Origin: Streptomyces sp. NBC_01260
GTDB taxonomy: Bacteria > Actinomycetota > Actinomycetes > Streptomycetales > Streptomycetaceae
Assembly (NCBI RefSeq): GCF_036226405.1
Contig: NZ_CP108464.1
Span: forward strand, 5,394,001-5,458,000
Length of the DNA: 64,000 nucleotides
Reading direction: 5' to 3'
Positions within the stretch are counted from its first letter, which is position 1; each line of letters begins with the position of its first letter. Shown piece after piece: positions 7,760-16,170 of this stretch. The position numbers and the translations under genes were made by a program. The notes under the pieces are model-generated. The model had not been told where the DNA came from and made no database searches. It worked only from the letters and a program-made list of their open reading frames with translations.

Positions 7760-8530
7760 ATGTCCGCCTTCATGTCCGCTTTCGCCAGCCTGGTCGGCGC
7801 CTTCGCCGATCTGCTGCACCCGTTCTTCCAGTCGGCGTCCACCGCCGCCGCGATCGTGCTGTTCACCGCGCTCGTACGACTCGCCGTGCACCCCCTGTCG
7901 CGGGCCGCGGCGCGCGGGCAGAAGGCCCGCACCAAGCTCCAGCCGCAGATCGCCGAACTGCGCAAGAAGCACGGCAAGAACCCCGAGCGGATGCAGAAGG
8001 CGCTCATGGAGCTGCACAAGGAGGAGAAGGTCTCGCCGCTCTCCGGCTGCCTGCCCAGCCTGCTCCAGATGCCGGCCTTCTTCCTGCTCTACCACCTCTT
8101 CTCCAGCCAGAAGATCGGCAACGACCCCAACGAACTGCTCGGCCACCAGCTCTTCGGGGCGCCGCTCGGCGAACGCTGGCGTGATGCGCTCACGGACGGC
8201 GGGATGTTCGGGGCGCAGGGTGCCGTGTACCTGGGGCTGTTCGCCCTGGTCGCCGCGGTGGCCACCTTCAACTACCGGCGTACCAAGCGACAGATGGCCG
8301 CCAACCCCGTCACCCCGACCGCCGGTCCCGACGGACAGCCGGTCCCGGGCATGGGGGCGATGACGAAGCTGATGCCGCTGATGTCCTTCTTCACCCTGTT
8401 CACCGTGGCCTTCGTGCCGCTGGCCGCCGCGCTCTACGTCGTCACGAGCACCACCTGGACCGCTGTCGAACGGGCCTACCTGTACCGCGACATGCCGGCC
8501 GCGGGCGCCGCCATGGCCACGGCGGCGTAA
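7760..8530 (+). CDS. yidC: YidC/Oxa1 family membrane protein insertase
   Basis: A 256-residue protein with the Gram-positive type YidC layout: no large periplasmic domain and five helices. The conserved Arg of the hydrophilic groove lies in ALVRLAVHPLSRAA, followed by the cytoplasmic coiled hairpin (LQPQIAELRKKHGKNPERMQ) and the LSGCLPSLLQMPAFFLLYHLF helix. YidC inserts membrane proteins alone or with SecYEG. The chromosome should carry the main yidC in the rnpA-jag operon, so this is a paralogue. ATG 7760 follows GGAGGG and is preferred over the longer frame beginning at 7661. Confidence 0.95.
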   Translation: MSAFMSAFASLVGAFADLLHPFFQSASTAAAIVLFTALVRLAVHPLSRAAARGQKARTKLQPQIAELRKKHGKNPERMQKALMELHKEEKVSPLSGCLPSLLQMPAFFLLYHLFSSQKIGNDPNELLGHQLFGAPLGERWRDALTDGGMFGAQGAVYLGLFALVAAVATFNYRRTKRQMAANPVTPTAGPDGQPVPGMGAMTKLMPLMSFFTLFTVAFVPLAAALYVVTSTTWTAVERAYLYRDMPAAGAAMATAA

Positions 8531-8666
8531 TCGCGGACGCGAGTGCGCCGGTCCAGTGTGTGAACAGGGTCTTGCGGAGTGATCGGATGTCTTGGAGGAT
8601 CGGACAAGCCTGCGATGGCCGCAACCCATCCGACGGGCCCGATCTCGACCAAGGGGAGACAGACCG

Positions 8667-9527
8667 TTGAAGCTGCTTCGTGTGGGTACGGCAGGCGCGG
8701 AACGACCGGCGCTGCTGGATGAGGACGGAATCCTGCGTGACCTGGCGGGAGTCGTCACCGACATCGACAGTGCGCTGCTCGCCGACGAGGACGCGCTGGC
8801 CCGGGTCCGGGCCGCCGCGGCCGCGCCCGGTGAGCTGCCGGTGCTCGATGCCGAGGGGCTGCGGGTGGGTCCGCCGCTCGCCCGGATCGGCAAGATCGTG
8901 TGCATCGGGCTGAACTACCACGACCACGCCACGGAGACCGGCGCGCAGATCCCGGGCGAGCCGATCCTGTTCTTCAAGGCGCCGGACACCGTCGTCGGGC
9001 CCGAGGACACGGTGCTCGTGCCGCGCGGCAGCGAGAAGACCGACTGGGAGGTCGAGCTCGCGGTCGTCATCGGGCGCACCGCCCGGTACCTGGACTCCGC
9101 CGAGGAGGGGCTCGCGCACGTAGCCGGTTACGCGGTCGCGCACGATGTCTCCGAGCGCGAGTTCCAGATCGAGCGCGGCGGCACGTGGGACAAGGGCAAG
9201 AACTGCGAGACGTTCAACCCGCTCGGGCCGTGGCTGGTGACGGCCGACGAGGTGGCCGACCCGCAGGCGCTGCCGCTGAAGCTCTGGGTCAACGGTGAGC
9301 TGAAGCAGGACGGCACGACGGCCGAGCAGATCTTCCCGGTCGGTGAGGTGGTGCGCTACCTGAGCCACTTCATGACGCTGTACCCGGGCGACGTGATCAA
9401 CACCGGGACGCCGGCGGGGGTGGCGATGGGGCAGCCCGAGCCGAAGCCGTACCTTCGGGCGGGCGATGTCGTGGAGCTGGAGATCGCGGGGCTGGGGCGG
9501 CAGCGGCAGGAGTTGAAGGGGGCGTAG
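8667..9527 (+). CDS. Fumarylacetoacetate hydrolase (FAH) family protein
   Basis: A 286-residue protein starting at TTG 8667, preceded by AAGGGGAG. The N-terminal cap region is followed by the FAH fold from IGKIVCIGLNYHDHA. The metal-binding acidic residues are seen in DWEVELAVVIG and HDVSEREFQIE, and the C-terminal NTGTPAGVAMG is standard. Members hydrolyse or decarboxylate diketo acids in aromatic catabolism (fumarylpyruvate, oxaloacetate, 2-hydroxyhepta-dienedioate); the specific reaction cannot be decided. No other catabolic gene is adjacent, so it may be single. Confidence 0.93.
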   Translation: MKLLRVGTAGAERPALLDEDGILRDLAGVVTDIDSALLADEDALARVRAAAAAPGELPVLDAEGLRVGPPLARIGKIVCIGLNYHDHATETGAQIPGEPILFFKAPDTVVGPEDTVLVPRGSEKTDWEVELAVVIGRTARYLDSAEEGLAHVAGYAVAHDVSEREFQIERGGTWDKGKNCETFNPLGPWLVTADEVADPQALPLKLWVNGELKQDGTTAEQIFPVGEVVRYLSHFMTLYPGDVINTGTPAGVAMGQPEPKPYLRAGDVVELEIAGLGRQRQELKGA

Positions 9528-9547
9528 GCGGGGTGGGCGGTCGGCCC

Positions 9548-9597
9548 GGGTGCGCCCGGGGGGCCGCTTCGCGGGTGCGCCCGGGGGGCCGCTTCGC
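9548..9597. repeat. 25-bp perfect tandem duplication
   Basis: Positions 9548-9572 and 9573-9597 are identical and begin GGGTGCGCCCGGGGGG. They lie just after the FAH gene and next to three dispersed-repeat units. Confidence 0.95.
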
Positions 9598-9598
9598 C

Positions 9599-9680
9599 CT
9601 CAGTCGCCGGGCGGGCTGAAGCGATGCCCTCAATCGCCGGGCGGGCTGGAAGGCGTCCTCAATCGCCGGACGGGCTTGAT
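9599..9680. repeat. Three copies of the CTCAATCGCCGG dispersed repeat
   Basis: Near-identical units begin at 9599, 9629 and 9658 with CTCA(A/G)TCGCCGG(G/A)CGGGCT. This short intergenic sequence is, from general knowledge, scattered through many Streptomyces genomes. Further degenerate GGCTTGAT/GGCCTGAT pieces follow to about 9770, so most of the gap up to the next gene is repeat-derived; no gene is visible between 9528 and 9821. Confidence 0.9.
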
Positions 9681-9821
9681 TTTGCCTGGCTGGGCTTGAT
9701 TCGCAGGGCCGGGGCTGATGCGGCCGGGCGGCCTGATGGGTCAGGGCTGGGCCTGATGGGCGGGGTTAGAGGTCGGAGGGGTGGGTGCTGTCGGTGGCAG
9801 GTGGCCCGCCCCTCCGGTGTG

Positions 9822-10301
9822 TCAGTCGCTGATCGCCGTCGCGAACTTCTCCAGAGCCTCGACCACCAGTGCGTGGTCCTCCGCCTGGGGCAGGCCCGAG
9901 ACCGTGACCGAGCCGATGACGCCCGCGCCCTCGACCGAGATCGGGAACGAGCCGCCGTGCGCGGCGTACGTGCCGGGGTTCAGGCGCGAGGCGTCGTCGA
10001 ACGTCGTCCCCTTGGCCCGGAACCGGGTTCCGACCAGGTACGAGCTCTCGCCGTAGCGCTCGACGACCTTGCGCTTGCGGTCGATCCAGGCGTCGTTGTC
10101 CGCGCTCGAACCCGGCAGCGCGGCGTGGAACAGCTGCTGCGCCCCGCGCCGGATGTCGATCGCGACCGGGGCGTGCCGCTCCCGGGCCAGGGAGACCAGC
10201 AGGCCGCCGAGCGCGTACGCGTCGTCGTAGCCGAAATGCGGCAGCGTCAGCCGGCGCTCCTGTGCGATCAGCTCGGAGATGGTCGGAGCGGTGGGGTTCA
10301 T
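9822..10301 (-). CDS. UPF0303 / heme-degrading domain protein
   Basis: A 159-residue protein covering the whole UPF0303 (YBR137W-like) domain, which is related to the HbpS/GlcG fold. Characteristic stretches are YALGGLLVSLARERHAPVAI, the WIDRKRKVVERYGESSY helix and HGGSFPISVEGAGVIGSVTVSG. The biochemical role is not settled for the family; heme binding is suggested by fold. Its ATG overlaps the stop of the preceding oxidoreductase as ATGA, so the two form one operon under the ROK operator. Confidence 0.88.
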   Translation of the reverse strand: MNPTAPTISELIAQERRLTLPHFGYDDAYALGGLLVSLARERHAPVAIDIRRGAQQLFHAALPGSSADNDAWIDRKRKVVERYGESSYLVGTRFRAKGTTFDDASRLNPGTYAAHGGSFPISVEGAGVIGSVTVSGLPQAEDHALVVEALEKFATAISD

Positions 10302-11461
10302 GCGGACTGCTCCTCATGGGCGTGAGCGGCGGCGTGAGCGGGCTCGGCCGCCGTGGTCAGGGTGACGGTGACGCCCTCGCGGGCCGAGCGGCGGGCGGCC
10401 TCCAGGACGTCCAGGGTCGCGGCGGCCTGGAGGGCGGTCACCGGATTCTCGCCCTTTCCGCGCAGCGCGTCGGTGACCGCCGCGTAGTACGCGGGGTAGT
10501 CGCCCGGTAGCGAACGGACCGGGGTGCCGCCGCCCGTGAGCGGGGACTCACCCGAGCCGAGCCGGCCCCACAGCTCCTCGGGCTCCTCGCCCCACGGCCC
10601 GTCCGCCGACGGGCGTACGCCCTCGCGCAGGGCGGCCTCCTGGGGGTCGAGGCCGTACTTCACATAGCCGGCGGTGGAGCCGAGCACCCGGAAACGCGGG
10701 CCGAGCTGGGCCGTCGTCGCGCTGACGTACAGATGCGAGCGGACCCCGCCCGCATGGGTGATCGCCAGGAAGGTGTCGTCGTCGGCCGCCGCACCCGGCC
10801 GGCGTACGTCCGACTCCGCGTACACCCGCACCGCCGGGCCGAACAGGACCAGCGCCTGGTCGACGACATGGCTGCCCAGGTCGAACAGCAGCCCGCCGAT
10901 CTCCCGCGGGTCGCCCGACTCGCGCCAGCCGCCCTTCGGCTGCGGGCGCCACCGCTCGAAGCGGGACTCGAAGCGCTGCACCTCGCCCAGCTCGCCGTCC
11001 GCGATCAGCGAGCGCAGCGTGAGGAAGTCGTTGTCCCAGCGGCGGTTCTGGAAGACCGAGAGCAGCACCCCGTGCTCCTCGGCCAGGGCCGCCAGCTCCC
11101 GCGCCTCGGTGGCCGTACCGGCGATCGGCTTGTCCACGACCACCGGCAGACCGGCCTTGATCGCGGCGGCGGCGATCGGGACATGGGTCTTGTTCGGCGA
11201 CGCGATCACGATCAGGTCGAGTTCGTCCGCCCGCTGCCACAGCTCCTGCGGCGAGGCGGCGAACCGGACGCCGGGGAACTCGGTGCGGGCCTGCTCCCGC
11301 CGGTCCTCGTTCGACGTGACGACCGTGTCCAGGACGAGGCCGTCGGTCGCGGCGATCAGCGGGGCATGGAAGACGGAGCCCGCCAGGCCGTAGCCGACGA
11401 GTCCGACGCGCAGGGGGGTCCCGGACGTTCCGGAGGTCTCGTGAGTCGCGTGGGCAGTCAT
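10298..11461 (-). CDS. Gfo/Idh/MocA family NAD(P)-dependent oxidoreductase
   Basis: A 387-residue protein. The Rossmann motif LRVGLVGYGLAGSVFHAPLI lies near residue 18, the conserved Lys appears in VVVDKPIAGTATEA, and the C-terminal domain holds the GGLLFDLGSHVVDQALVLFG segment with the putative catalytic His. Such enzymes oxidise or reduce sugars, inositols and related polyols. ATG 11461 is chosen because the upstream operator palindrome lies directly before it; the frame extends to 11497 but that part is the operator. It is divergent from a ROK regulator, which points to a sugar-derived inducer. Confidence 0.93.
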   Translation of the reverse strand: MTAHATHETSGTSGTPLRVGLVGYGLAGSVFHAPLIAATDGLVLDTVVTSNEDRREQARTEFPGVRFAASPQELWQRADELDLIVIASPNKTHVPIAAAAIKAGLPVVVDKPIAGTATEARELAALAEEHGVLLSVFQNRRWDNDFLTLRSLIADGELGEVQRFESRFERWRPQPKGGWRESGDPREIGGLLFDLGSHVVDQALVLFGPAVRVYAESDVRRPGAAADDDTFLAITHAGGVRSHLYVSATTAQLGPRFRVLGSTAGYVKYGLDPQEAALREGVRPSADGPWGEEPEELWGRLGSGESPLTGGGTPVRSLPGDYPAYYAAVTDALRGKGENPVTALQAAATLDVLEAARRSAREGVTVTLTTAAEPAHAAAHAHEEQSA

Positions 11462-11468
11462 GCGTTCC

Positions 11469-11493
11469 ACTTTGGCAACGCTGTTGCCAAAGT
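11469..11493. promoter_or_regulatory. 25-bp perfect operator palindrome for the ROK regulator
   Basis: Two perfect 11-bp arms, ACTTTGGCAAC and GTTGCCAAAGT, flank a 3-bp spacer. The site fills the short space between the divergent oxidoreductase (start 11461) and the ROK gene (start 11518), so one bound regulator could control both directions. Confidence 0.85.
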
Positions 11494-11517
11494 GCAAGCG
11501 TCAGCGACAATGGGTCC

Positions 11518-12663
11518 GTGAACAGGAGTAACAGCGGCGCCAACCTGCCGACGCTGCGCAGCCACAACGGGGCGCTCGTGCTGGATCTGCTGCGGGTCGC
11601 GGGTGAGCGCGGGATCAGCCGGATCGAACTCGCCGAGCGGACGGGGCTCACCCCGCAGGCCGTCAGCAAGATCACCGCCCGGCTGCGGGCCGAGGGGCTG
11701 GCGGCCGAGGCGGGCCACCGCGCCTCCACGGGCGGCAAGCCCCGGACCGTGCTGCGGCTGGTGCCGGACGCCGGCCATGCGGTGGGGCTGCATCTGGACC
11801 GCGACGGGCTGACCGTGGTCCTCGTCGACCTCGCGGGCACGGTGGTCACGAGCCGGACGGCTCCGCTGGACTTCGGCGCCCCGGCCGACGAGGTGGTCGC
11901 GGCGGCGGCCGACGCGGTCGCCGCCGTGCGCGGCGACGGCTCGCGGCCGGTGCTCGGCGTGGGGGCCGCGGTACCGGGGCCGCTCGACCACCGGGGCGGA
12001 GTGCTGCACCGCGTCACCGGATTCCCGCAGTGGGACGGCTACCGGCTCGGGGACGCCCTCGCCGCGCGGACCGGGCTGCCCGTCGTCATCGACAAGGACA
12101 CCGATGCCGCGGCCCTCGGGCTCGCCCTCCAGTCGGCGGGTCCGGGCGACTTCGCCTACCTCCACCTCGGGACCGGGCTCGGCGCGGGGCTGGTGCTCGG
12201 CGGGGTGCTGCACCGCGGGGCGCGTACCGGAGCCGGTGAATTCGGCCACCAGACCGTTCAGCTGGACGGGGTGCGGTGCGGCTGCGGCGGACGCGGCTGC
12301 ATCGAGGCGCTCTGCCTGGCGGCCGTCGCCCGCGGCGATGTCGCCGAGGCCGCGCGGGTGCTCGGCACCGGCGCCGCCAACCTCGTCGGGCTGCTCGGCA
12401 TCGACCGGGTGGTGCTGGGCGGACGTACCGTGGCCGCCGACCCCGACGCGTACGTCCGAGGAGTGCGCGCGGTGCTCGACGAGCGGGCCCGGCGCGAGGG
12501 CGCCGGCGGGGTGCCGGTGCCGGACGTCACCGCCGGGGGAGGCGACCGGCCGGTCGCCGAAGGGGCGGCGCAACTGGTCCTCGCCCCGCTGTTCGGCCGC
12601 GTCGGGGGCGGCGACCCGGAGCGGGACGGGGCGGAGCGGGACGGGGCGGAACGGGGCAGGTGA
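11518..12663 (+). CDS. ROK family transcriptional regulator
   Basis: A 381-residue protein from GTG 11518. The N-terminal winged helix-turn-helix (ISRIELAERTGLTPQAVSKI, about residues 35-54) is followed by a sugar-kinase-like ROK domain with the Asp-containing IDKDTDAAALG segment, the glucose-binding HLGTGLGAG loop and the zinc signature CGCGGRGCIEA. ROK regulators are usually repressors released by a sugar or phosphosugar. The C-terminus has an ERDGAERDGAERG repeat. The palindrome at 11469-11493 is its probable operator, giving autoregulation and control of the divergent oxidoreductase operon. Confidence 0.95.
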   Translation: MNRSNSGANLPTLRSHNGALVLDLLRVAGERGISRIELAERTGLTPQAVSKITARLRAEGLAAEAGHRASTGGKPRTVLRLVPDAGHAVGLHLDRDGLTVVLVDLAGTVVTSRTAPLDFGAPADEVVAAAADAVAAVRGDGSRPVLGVGAAVPGPLDHRGGVLHRVTGFPQWDGYRLGDALAARTGLPVVIDKDTDAAALGLALQSAGPGDFAYLHLGTGLGAGLVLGGVLHRGARTGAGEFGHQTVQLDGVRCGCGGRGCIEALCLAAVARGDVAEAARVLGTGAANLVGLLGIDRVVLGGRTVAADPDAYVRGVRAVLDERARREGAGGVPVPDVTAGGGDRPVAEGAAQLVLAPLFGRVGGGDPERDGAERDGAERGR

Positions 12664-12904
12664 CCAGGAGGCCGCCCGGCCGGGAGCCACCGGGGGCTGA
12701 CCCCGGTCCTCGTCCGGCCGGCCTCGCCGCCCCGCCCCGCCCCGGCTCGGCTGATCGAGGGGTTCCCCGCCGCCGGCCGGGCGGCCTCGCGGCAAGTCTG
12801 CGCGGGGGCGCCCTGGTGTGCGTGGCAGCGTCGCGGGTTCATACCGGTGAACTCCGGGTCCGGGGCGAGCCGACCGTTTTCCGCGAGCAGCGAAGGCCGC
12901 AGCC

Positions 12905-14077
12905 ATGCCCCCCACACCGCCCCCGCCCGCCACACCGCCGGAGCACCCCGCCCCACCGCCCCTGTCCGCGTCGGCCGGCCGGCCGGTGCACGGGCTCGTG
13001 CTCGGGCTGGCCGCCGCCAGTGTGGTTCCCGCCGTCGTGCTCGGCGGGGCTGCGAACGCGTCCCCCGCCCCGCAGCGCAATCCGGCCTCCACCCCGGCCG
13101 CCCCGCCGAACTCGGCACTGGCGGCGTCGCAGGCGTCCGCGCCGGTCGCCGTCACCGCCGACCAGCAGCCCGCCTGCGGTGATCCGGAGGCGGCCGAATT
13201 CCCGATCGACACCCGGATCCACGGCGGCCCCGACACCTACGCCTCCGGCGGCGGCTACGGCACCTGGTTCCTGGACCTGACCAACACCACCTCGCGGCCC
13301 TGCCGGTCCATCCACCCGGTCCTGGTCCTCACCGACGACGACCGCAAGCTGACCTCGGACCAGATCCAGCTGAAGTTCTCCGAGCGCGCGCACCCGGACG
13401 TGGAGCACCGCGTCACCTGGGAGACGACCGACCGGGACGAACACATCGGCGTCTTCGGCGGCGTCGGCGACGACGCCTTCGAGGGCTTCACCGTGCCCGC
13501 CGGCCGCACCGTCACCGTCCAGGTCCGGCTCGCGTTCACCTCCGACACCAGCCCCGGTCGGATCACCGCCAACGCCGCGATCGTCCAGCGCAAGCACCCG
13601 GGGGGCGGCGGGAGCGACAGCGCCGCGGCGCCGAAGGGCAGCGACGGGGAGTGGGTCGGCGAGTCCGAGGACTATCCGTTCACCGTCGTCGAGGACGGAG
13701 CGGGAGAGGGCATGGACAGCACCGGGACCAGCAAGGAGGAGGGCATGGCCGGCAACGGGACCGGCAAGGAGGAGGACGGCACCGGCGAGGTCGTCACGGG
13801 CCGCGAGACCGGTGGCACCGGCAGGGACGGCGACGCCACGGGCGAGAAGCCCGGCCGCCTCCCCGACGGGGCCCGGCCCAGCCCCCGCCCCAGCGGCACC
13901 ACCACCCGCGCCCCGCGCCCCGTCGCTCCGGGCCGGGACCCCGCCGGGGTCCCGGAGCTGGCCAGGACCGGCATCCCCGTGCCGTTGCCGCGGCCCGGTC
14001 TCACCGTGGCCGGCTTCCTGATCGGCGGCGGAGCCATGGTGGTCTGGTCCCGCCGGACGGGCCGCGCCCGCCGCTGA
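12905..14077 (+). CDS. Secreted surface protein with LARTG sortase signal
   Basis: A 390-residue protein. A Pro-rich N-terminus leads into a hydrophobic signal segment (HGLVLGLAAASVVPAVVLGG, about residues 31-50), then an Ala/Pro spacer. A beta-rich domain follows (about residues 90-250) that ends in a Gly/Asp/Glu-rich low-complexity region. The C-terminus is a cell-wall sorting signal: ELARTG, a hydrophobic stretch, and the basic tail SRRTGRARR. LAxTG is the motif preferred by class E sortases. The extracellular domain matches no enzyme family I recognise and looks like a structural or binding module. The 241 bp before it show nothing specific. Confidence 0.85.
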   Translation: MPPTPPPPATPPEHPAPPPLSASAGRPVHGLVLGLAAASVVPAVVLGGAANASPAPQRNPASTPAAPPNSALAASQASAPVAVTADQQPACGDPEAAEFPIDTRIHGGPDTYASGGGYGTWFLDLTNTTSRPCRSIHPVLVLTDDDRKLTSDQIQLKFSERAHPDVEHRVTWETTDRDEHIGVFGGVGDDAFEGFTVPAGRTVTVQVRLAFTSDTSPGRITANAAIVQRKHPGGGGSDSAAAPKGSDGEWVGESEDYPFTVVEDGAGEGMDSTGTSKEEGMAGNGTGKEEDGTGEVVTGRETGGTGRDGDATGEKPGRLPDGARPSPRPSGTTTRAPRPVAPGRDPAGVPELARTGIPVPLPRPGLTVAGFLIGGGAMVVWSRRTGRARR

Positions 14078-14139
14078 CTTCGAGCCGTTCGGGGCCGGGG
14101 CGTCCACCGGTGTTCATGTCCGTCTGCCACCATCGGGCC

Positions 14140-14904
14140 GTGGACTACCCGCACGACCAGGCACCTGGCGCACCGATCCGCTCCGGCATCCCGGAGCACG
14201 GCCGTATTCCCAAGTACTACGCCGTGAAGGCCCATGTCTCCGTCCTCGTCGAGGAGCTGGGCGAGGGCGGGATGCTGCCGCCGGAACGCGACCTCGCCCT
14301 GCGCTACGGGGTGTCGCGCGAGACCGTGCGCCAAGCGCTGCGCGAACTGCTCCTGGAGGGGCGGCTCGCCCGGCAGGGCCGGGGCACGGTGGTCGCGGGC
14401 CCCAAGCTGGAACAGCCGCTCTCCCTCGCGAGCTACACGGAGGGCGTACGCCGCCAGGGGCGCACCCCGGGCCGCCGGCTCATCGGACTGGAACGGTTCC
14501 CCTGCCCCGAGGCGCTCGCCGCCGAGATCGGGGCGGAGCGCGGGGAACCGGTCTGGCACCTGGAGCGGGTACTGCTCGCCGACGACGACCGGGTCGGCCT
14601 GGAGAGCACGTACGTCAGTGTCGCCCGGGTGCCGGACCTGGCGGAGAAGTTCGACCCCGACTCGTCGTTCTACGCCTATCTGCACGACCGGCTCGGCATC
14701 TCCTTCGGCGACGCGGACGAGCGGATCGAGACCGTGCTCGCCACCCCGCGTGAGGCGCTGCTCATCGGTACGCCGCCCGCGCTGCCCATGCTGCTGATCC
14801 ACCGGGTCTCACGGGACGCGGGCGGGCAGCCGCTGGAGCGGGTACGGACCCTGTTCCGCGGCGACCGGTTCTCCTTCACCGCCCACCTGAGCGGACGCGG
14901 CTGA
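14140..14904 (+). CDS. GntR (HutC subfamily) transcriptional regulator
   Basis: About 254 residues. A winged helix (GGMLPPERDLALRYGVSRET, then VRQALRELLLEGRLARQGRG) is joined to a C-terminal UTRA effector domain (LSLASYTEGVRRQGRTPG to LERVRTLFRGDRFSFTA). The position upstream of phosphonate genes, and the presence of PhnF-type regulators in this subfamily, suggest it senses a phosphonate or intermediate. GGTCTAG-containing boxes at 14954-14970 and 20815-20830 are its likely operators, since relatives such as DasR bind TGGTCTAGACCA. ATG 14116 is an alternative start adding eight residues. Confidence 0.92.
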   Translation: MDYPHDQAPGAPIRSGIPEHGRIPKYYAVKAHVSVLVEELGEGGMLPPERDLALRYGVSRETVRQALRELLLEGRLARQGRGTVVAGPKLEQPLSLASYTEGVRRQGRTPGRRLIGLERFPCPEALAAEIGAERGEPVWHLERVLLADDDRVGLESTYVSVARVPDLAEKFDPDSSFYAYLHDRLGISFGDADERIETVLATPREALLIGTPPALPMLLIHRVSRDAGGQPLERVRTLFRGDRFSFTAHLSGRG

Positions 14905-14953
14905 CCCGGTAGGACGACCGGACGCCGGATCGACGCACGTTGATAACGGGAAT

Positions 14954-14970
14954 GTAACGGGTCTAGGCCA
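14954..14970. promoter_or_regulatory. GGTCTAG operator box before the phosphonate operon
   Basis: The segment GTAACGGGTCTAGGCC lies 76 bp before the oxidoreductase start. The core GGTCTAGGCC is a palindrome with one mismatched pair. The same ATAACGGGTCTAG or TAACGGGTCTAG string recurs before the secreted phosphodiesterase at 20907. Confidence 0.65.
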
Positions 14971-15045
14971 AGTTTGGGGCCCAGTTCACCCTCCCGTTGC
15001 CGTACCGATCCGTACGGGTCACCCGTCCCGAGGAGCGTTGCCGTC

Positions 15046-16170
15046 GTGAGAGTCATCGTCGTAGGAGCCGGCGTGGTGGGAACCATGCACGCCTGGCACG
15101 CAGTGAACCGCGGCCACGAGGTCGTACAGATCGAGCGCGAGAGCGAGGCACGCGGGGCATCGCTCCGCAATTTCGGACAGATATGGGTCAGCGGCCGGGC
15201 CGGCGGCGAGGAGCTGGAGACCGCGCTCCGCGCCCGTGAGCTGTGGGAGTCCATCGGCGAGCGGGTACCGGACCTGGGCTTCAGGGCCTGCGGCTCGCTC
15301 ACCCCGCTGCGCACCGAACGGGAGACCGCCGTCGCCGAGGCGGCAGTCGCCCGCCCCGACGCGGCGGCCCGCGGCTACCGGCTGCTCACCGCCGACGAGG
15401 CCCGCGCGGTCAACCCGGCGCTGCGCGGCGACTTCGGCGGGGCCCTGTGGTGCGAGCGGGACGCGGCCGTGGAGCCGCGCATCGCCCAGCTCGCCCTGAA
15501 GCGGGAGCTGCTGGCCTCCGGCCGGTACACCTACCTCGGGGGCCGCGAGGTGCGCGAAGTGGTCGGCGCCGCGTCCGTCCGCGACGACCACGGCGACGTG
15601 CACACCGGCGACGCCGTCGTCCTGGCCACCGGTGCCTGGCTCGGCGGCCTCGTCCGCGAACTGGCCGGACCGGACCTGCCGGTGCGGCGGGTCCGCCTCC
15701 AGATGATGCAGACCGACGCGCTCGGCGAGAAGCTCACCACCTCCGTCGCCGACGCCGACAGCTTCCGCTACTACCCCGCCTACCGCGGCGAGGCGCTCGA
15801 CGCCCTCAACGCCGGACAGCCCCAGGCCCCCACCGCCGCGGAACACCGGATGCAGCTCCTGATGGTGCAGCGCCGCGACGGCGGACTGACCATCGGCGAC
15901 ACCCACGAGTACGAGCACCCCTTCTCCTTCGACACCGTCGAAGAGCCGTACGAGCACCTCACCGGCGTCGTCGAGTCCTTCCTCGGCCGCCCGCTGCCAC
16001 GCATCCGCCACCGCTGGGCCGGCGTCTACGCCCAGTGCACCGACACCGGCCGCGTCGTCCACCGCCAGCAGGTACGGGACGGCGTCTGGCTGGTCACCGG
16101 ACCGGGCGGACGCGGCATGACCTGCTCGCCCGCCATCGCCGAAACGACCGCCAACGAACTGGGCTGGTGA
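15046..16170 (+). CDS. FAD-dependent oxidoreductase (TIGR03364-like, phosphonate-linked)
   Basis: A 374-residue DAO-family flavoprotein beginning at GTG 15046 with MRVIVVGAGVVGTMHAWHAV, the dinucleotide-binding motif. The second FAD segment includes DAVVLATGAWLGG, and the C-terminal GVWLVTGPGGRGMTCSPAIA completes the fold. This subfamily is found beside phosphonatase-like hydrolases and phosphonate importers. It probably oxidises an N-containing or hydroxylated phosphonate before C-P cleavage, though the reaction is not established from sequence. It is the first gene of a tightly overlapping operon; the next gene begins inside its stop (GTGA). Confidence 0.9.
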   Translation: MRVIVVGAGVVGTMHAWHAVNRGHEVVQIERESEARGASLRNFGQIWVSGRAGGEELETALRARELWESIGERVPDLGFRACGSLTPLRTERETAVAEAAVARPDAAARGYRLLTADEARAVNPALRGDFGGALWCERDAAVEPRIAQLALKRELLASGRYTYLGGREVREVVGAASVRDDHGDVHTGDAVVLATGAWLGGLVRELAGPDLPVRRVRLQMMQTDALGEKLTTSVADADSFRYYPAYRGEALDALNAGQPQAPTAAEHRMQLLMVQRRDGGLTIGDTHEYEHPFSFDTVEEPYEHLTGVVESFLGRPLPRIRHRWAGVYAQCTDTGRVVHRQQVRDGVWLVTGPGGRGMTCSPAIAETTANELGW

